Notes under the pieces: generated by a model
What the model was told of the DNA's origin: nothing
Databases searched by the model: none
The model's input: the letters and a program-made list of their open reading frames with translations, nothing else
Assembly (NCBI RefSeq): GCF_000964225.1
Contig: NZ_BAMZ01000025.1
Coordinates: 1-35,176, forward strand
Length of the DNA stretch: 35,176 nt
Source of the DNA: Acetobacter syzygii
GTDB lineage: Bacteria; Pseudomonadota; Alphaproteobacteria; Acetobacterales; Acetobacteraceae
Reading direction: 5' to 3'
Shown: piece by piece, positions 31,461 through 35,176 of the stretch
Layout of the letters: every line of letters starts with the position of its first letter
Position numbering within the stretch: the stretch's first letter is position 1
Position numbers and translations under genes: made by a program

Positions 31461-32456
31461 TTATTTGAGCATTCCGTTGTTGCGGAACCATGTAATGGCG
31501 TCTTCTACGGCCTTGCGGGCCGGGCGGGGGGCATAGCCCAGTTCATGAATGGCTTTTTCTGAGGAAAAAAACATTTTCTTGCGGGACATGGCGAGCATCT
31601 CCCGCGTAACGCGGGGTGAAAAACCAAAAGCGCGGGACATCCATTCGGATACAACAGCCACGGGCCAGATGACCTCCTGCGGCAGGCTTATTTTGGGTGG
31701 CGGCACATGTGCAATTTCCGACACCATGGCAAACAGGTCGCGCAGCAGATAGTTCTCGCCACCCAGAATATATTTTTCGCCAATTTTGCCGCGTTCCAGT
31801 GCAAGGGCATGGCCTTCGGCCACATCATCGACATGCACAATGTTCACGCCTGTATCCACATAAGCGGGCATACGGCCTGCGGCACAGTCCAGAATCATCT
31901 GGCCGGTAGGGGTGGGCTTGATGTCGCGCGGGCCAACGGGTGTGGAGGGGTTTACAATAACGGCAGGCAAATTCTGGTCACGCACAAGACGCAGGACTTC
32001 CTGTTCCGCACGGTATTTGGAGCGTTTGTAAATGCCAATAACGGCATGTTCTTCCACCGGGGTTTTTTCATCCGCAATGGAGCCATCGCCGATCAGGCCA
32101 AGAGCGGCAACGGAGGAACAATAGACAATCCGTTCCACGCCCGCTTTTTGCGCGGCCAGCATAAGCAGGCGTGTACCTTCCACGTTGGCGGTCATCATGG
32201 GGCCGGGGTCAGGTACCCACAGTCGGTAGTCGGCAGCAACGTGGAACACATACCGGCAGCCTGCGACCGCGCGCGCAAATGTGTCCGGTCGGGACAGATC
32301 GCCTTCTACCAACTCGGCTGGAATGTCTGCAATGTTCCTGCGGTCGCTTCCTTCGCGCACCATCAGGCGCAGGGAATGGCCACGTTCCAGCAGTGTGCGA
32401 GCCACGGCGGAACCGACAAAACCAGTTGCGCCGGTTACGAGCGTATGAGCAGTCAT
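31461..32456 (-). CDS. hpnA: Hopanoid-associated sugar epimerase/reductase-like HpnA
   Basis: This 331-residue short-chain dehydrogenase of the extended (epimerase/dihydroflavonol reductase) type has the nucleotide motif TGATGFVG (G9, G12, G15) and the active-site Y143-K-R-S-K147 pair, with CSSVAALG near 113-120. HpnA is the first gene in most hpn clusters; its exact reaction is not settled. It is divergent from hpnL across 215 bp, which probably contains both promoters. Confidence 0.9.
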   Translation of the reverse strand: MTAHTLVTGATGFVGSAVARTLLERGHSLRLMVREGSDRRNIADIPAELVEGDLSRPDTFARAVAGCRYVFHVAADYRLWVPDPGPMMTANVEGTRLLMLAAQKAGVERIVYCSSVAALGLIGDGSIADEKTPVEEHAVIGIYKRSKYRAEQEVLRLVRDQNLPAVIVNPSTPVGPRDIKPTPTGQMILDCAAGRMPAYVDTGVNIVHVDDVAEGHALALERGKIGEKYILGGENYLLRDLFAMVSEIAHVPPPKISLPQEVIWPVAVVSEWMSRAFGFSPRVTREMLAMSRKKMFFSSEKAIHELGYAPRPARKAVEDAITWFRNNGMLK

Positions 32457-32671
32457 GAAGGATGCGCTCCCGGTAGAGGGCTGAAAGAAAACAGGTGTTG
32501 GGCGTTAATCCCGAACGGCTGGTTTGTTTCTTTATCCTGACACCCGAGGTGGCGCCAGACCCCGTGGTAGTGTAAGGGGGCGGAACATTCACACATGCGC
32601 CCGGTCAGGATTCAATTAAGCTTACAGGCTTGATGGAGCCGCGAGCGTAACAGGCGGACAGAGCTGAGGCC

Positions 32672-33742
32672 TTGAAGAAGCTTACGGTTTTTCTCACTTT
32701 TCTTGGGCTCGTGGTCGTTACGGCTGCAATGGCGTGGAGCGGTTTCGATTCCGTTCTGCGTGCTGTTATGCGTATTGGTCTGGGCGGCTTTCTGCTTATG
32801 GTATGCTGCCAGCTGGCTGTGGACGGTGTTCTGGGCATGGCGTGGCACGCCGCTTTTCCAGAAATTGGATATATGCGTCTGCTGCTTGCCCGCATGGTGC
32901 GGGATGCCGCTGCGACCTGCCTGCCATTTTCGCAGGTTGGGGGCATTGTTATTGGTATTCGCGCCACCTGTTCGGGTCATGGCGTGCATCGCGCATCCGA
33001 CAGGGAGGTGGAACTGCCTGAGGCAGCCTGTGCCAATCTGGTTGATATTACAACAGAAGTCATGGGGCAGGTGGCATTTGTGCTGCTTGGCGTTGCCTGT
33101 CTGGTAGCACACCAGCGTTCCAGCCCGTTTGTGGTGCCGGTTGTGGGGGGGACCCTCTTCCTGATCGCGGGGACCGCTGGCTTTATCTGGACCCAGACGC
33201 ATGGCGGCAATCTGTTCCGCAAGTTTGGTGGCATGTTTACCCGTAGTCTGGCCACGCAATGGCGGGACAGTATTCTGGCTGGTGCGGATAACCTGCAAGA
33301 ACGCATGGAGGCCGCCTGGAGCCGCCCGTGGCATATCTGCCGCTCGGCGTCCTACCATCTGCTGGGTTGGCTGGGCAGTGCTGGCATGTTGTGGCTGACC
33401 GCGCGGTTTTTGGGTGCTCCGCTCAGCTTTTCCGGTGCGGTGGCGGTAGAGGGTGTTACGTGCGCTATTATGTCGGTCGGGTTTTTGGTGCCCGGTAGTC
33501 TGGGGGTGCAGGAAGGTGCCTATATGGCTCTGGGGCACGCCTTTGGCATAGATGCTTCCTTGTCCCTTGGTATTTCCCTACTGCGCCGCGGGCGGGAAAT
33601 CATGATCGGCATTCCTGTTCTGCTGCTCTGGCAGTTTATGGAGATGCGGGGGCTGCGCCGTAACGCCCCGCCACAGGCAGCGGCGAGCCAGAATGAGACA
33701 ATAGGGTATTCTCCCTCTTCCAACGCCGTGAAGGATAGCTGA
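32672..33742 (+). CDS. hpnL: Hopanoid-associated integral membrane protein HpnL
   Basis: This 356-residue protein of the UPF0104/lysylphosphatidylglycerol synthase transmembrane family has many hydrophobic helices (for example KLTVFLTFLGLVVVTAAMAW, the 30-55 region, 125-145, 155-175, 225-245). The LPFSQVGGIVIGIRATC and VPGSLGVQEGAYMALG motifs are family-typical. In hopanoid bacteria HpnL is a putative hopanoid transport or membrane-placement protein. The start is TTG 32672, preceded by a weak GAG-type ribosome site; a later ATG near 32731 would remove the first helix. Its TGA is directly followed by the GTG start of tyrC, so the two are co-translated. Confidence 0.85.
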   Translation: MKKLTVFLTFLGLVVVTAAMAWSGFDSVLRAVMRIGLGGFLLMVCCQLAVDGVLGMAWHAAFPEIGYMRLLLARMVRDAAATCLPFSQVGGIVIGIRATCSGHGVHRASDREVELPEAACANLVDITTEVMGQVAFVLLGVACLVAHQRSSPFVVPVVGGTLFLIAGTAGFIWTQTHGGNLFRKFGGMFTRSLATQWRDSILAGADNLQERMEAAWSRPWHICRSASYHLLGWLGSAGMLWLTARFLGAPLSFSGAVAVEGVTCAIMSVGFLVPGSLGVQEGAYMALGHAFGIDASLSLGISLLRRGREIMIGIPVLLLWQFMEMRGLRRNAPPQAAASQNETIGYSPSSNAVKDS

Positions 33743-34645
33743 GTGGTGGCTGACGCGCATCCTCCTGTTGTGTTTGATACGCTTGTGGTGGTGGGGCCGG
33801 GGCTGATTGGCTCCTCCGTGCTCCGTCGTGCCAAAACGTATGGCAATCTGGCCCGCAGGCTTATTGCTGTGGATAACAACCCGGATGTGTGCGCACGGGT
33901 GCTGGAATTAGGCATAGCAGATGAGGCAACGACCAATGGTGTTGCAGCTGTTGCGCAGGCGGACTGCGTAATGCTCTGCGTGCCGGTTGGTGCTATGGGG
34001 GCAGTTGCCGCGCAGCTTGTTCCTGCCATGAAGCCAGGAGCAGTCTTAACGGATGTAGGTTCCACAAAGGTTTCCGTAACCGAGGCCATAGCTCCCAGCC
34101 TGCGTGCGGATGTGCCTTATGTGCCAGCGCATCCTATGGCTGGTACGGAGTTTTCCGGCCCTGATGCAGGCTTGGTGGATCTGTTTGAAAACCGCTGGTG
34201 CCTGCTGACCCCGCTGGAAGCGACCACGGCAGAAGCATTGCAGCAGATCAGAACATTATGGACACGCTGCGGTGCACGCCTGCGGGAGATGACCCCCGCT
34301 CACCACGACCGCGTGTGTGCCATTGTAAGCCATCTGCCCCATCTGCTGGCCTTTACCATTTGTGGCACGGCCGATGATCTGGCGGGGGAAACACGTTCGG
34401 AAGTGCTGGATCTGGCAGCTTCCGGGTTCCGTGACTTTACGCGTATTGCAGCCTCTGACCCCATTATGTGGCGGGATATTTTTCTGGCTAACCGTGAGGC
34501 CCTGCTGGAAATGCTCGGGCGGTTCATGGAAGACGCTCAGGCCATGGCCCGTGCCATTCGATGGGGGGATGCGGACTATATTGTTAATAAAATTGAACGT
34601 GGCCGCGAAATCCGCAAAAGCCTGATTGAAAACAGGCAGGCTTAA
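33743..34645 (+). CDS. tyrC: Prephenate/arogenate (cyclohexadienyl) dehydrogenase
   Basis: This 300-residue enzyme of tyrosine biosynthesis oxidises prephenate or arogenate with NAD(P)+. The NAD site is VVVGPGLIGSS (G18, G20, G23), followed by D44 in IAVDNNP. The substrate-binding region has H130-P-M-A-G-T-E136 and SHLPHLLAF. There is no chorismate mutase or ACT domain, as usual in alphaproteobacteria. The GTG start touches the hpnL stop (TGA-GTG). The symbol could equally be tyrA. A small hairpin GCAGGC-ttaat-GCCTGC (34636-34652) covers the stop codon between this gene and the convergent TPR gene. Confidence 0.9.
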   Translation: MVADAHPPVVFDTLVVVGPGLIGSSVLRRAKTYGNLARRLIAVDNNPDVCARVLELGIADEATTNGVAAVAQADCVMLCVPVGAMGAVAAQLVPAMKPGAVLTDVGSTKVSVTEAIAPSLRADVPYVPAHPMAGTEFSGPDAGLVDLFENRWCLLTPLEATTAEALQQIRTLWTRCGARLREMTPAHHDRVCAIVSHLPHLLAFTICGTADDLAGETRSEVLDLAASGFRDFTRIAASDPIMWRDIFLANREALLEMLGRFMEDAQAMARAIRWGDADYIVNKIERGREIRKSLIENRQA

Positions 34646-34652
34646 TGCCTGC

Positions 34653-35176
<524 letters not shown>

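Noticed and set aside
32612..33538. Long minus-strand frame opposite hpnL
   Set aside because: Composition is His/Gln/Arg-rich with no domain, as expected for the complement of a hydrophobic membrane-protein gene; hpnL has clear family motifs.

Overview
The window looks like an Acetobacteraceae chromosome (Acetobacter or a close relative; this is inferred from gene content, not from a search). The right half is core DNA with a hopanoid-lipid cluster (hpnA-B-C-D-E-G on the minus strand, hpnL on the plus strand), prephenate dehydrogenase, a MarR-regulated tripartite-type exporter, YcgN and YgjP-type proteins. The left half is mobile DNA inserted at a tRNA-Leu(TAA) gene.

Mobile part. tRNA-Leu lies at 17844-17929 (minus). 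Its 3' end is repeated exactly over 25 bp at 3333-3357. The DNA between the copies (element A, about 14.5 kb) carries its own tyrosine integrase beside the tRNA (16147-17748). A second, related integrase (1632-3248) lies beyond the left repeat in the same orientation and at the same distance from it, followed by mobC and a relaxase gene that runs off the window (element B). The simplest reading is two mobilizable elements in tandem at one tRNA. Element A contains two serine recombinases, a mobC-like plus relaxase operon with a candidate oriT, a small gene apparently overprinted inside the relaxase gene, a primase-polymerase-like replication protein, an RHH protein, a degenerate DnaQ-fold exonuclease, and AT-rich cargo (8034-8819, 12957-13703 and a two-gene operon at 14685-16123). 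Its intergenic DNA is rich in signals: a repeated 22-bp palindrome, a duplicated roughly 150-bp structured unit whose 15-bp core is inverted between copies, and a promoter-to-terminator unit that would make a short RNA antisense to the replication gene leader. Together these suggest plasmid-like replication and copy control in an integrated element.

Core part. 18007-21846 (minus) is a tightly packed operon: an ABC ATPase-like protein that has lost every catalytic motif, a Tat-type solute-binding protein, a half-length permease, YcgN and a YgjP-type metalloprotease. 21919-22687 (plus) encodes a DUF883/YqjD-type protein and a small membrane protein. 22822-26008 (plus) is MarR, DUF1656, HlyD-type adaptor and NodT-type outer-membrane factor, closed by a strong terminator; the expected FUSC inner-membrane pump gene is absent. 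26129-32456 (minus) makes squalene via HpnC, HpnD and HpnE and includes HpnA, HpnB and HpnG; the cyclase gene hpnF/shc is not in its usual place between hpnE and hpnG. hpnL and tyrC diverge from hpnA. A TPR protein with a hexanucleotide-repeat Thr-Gly linker runs off the right edge.
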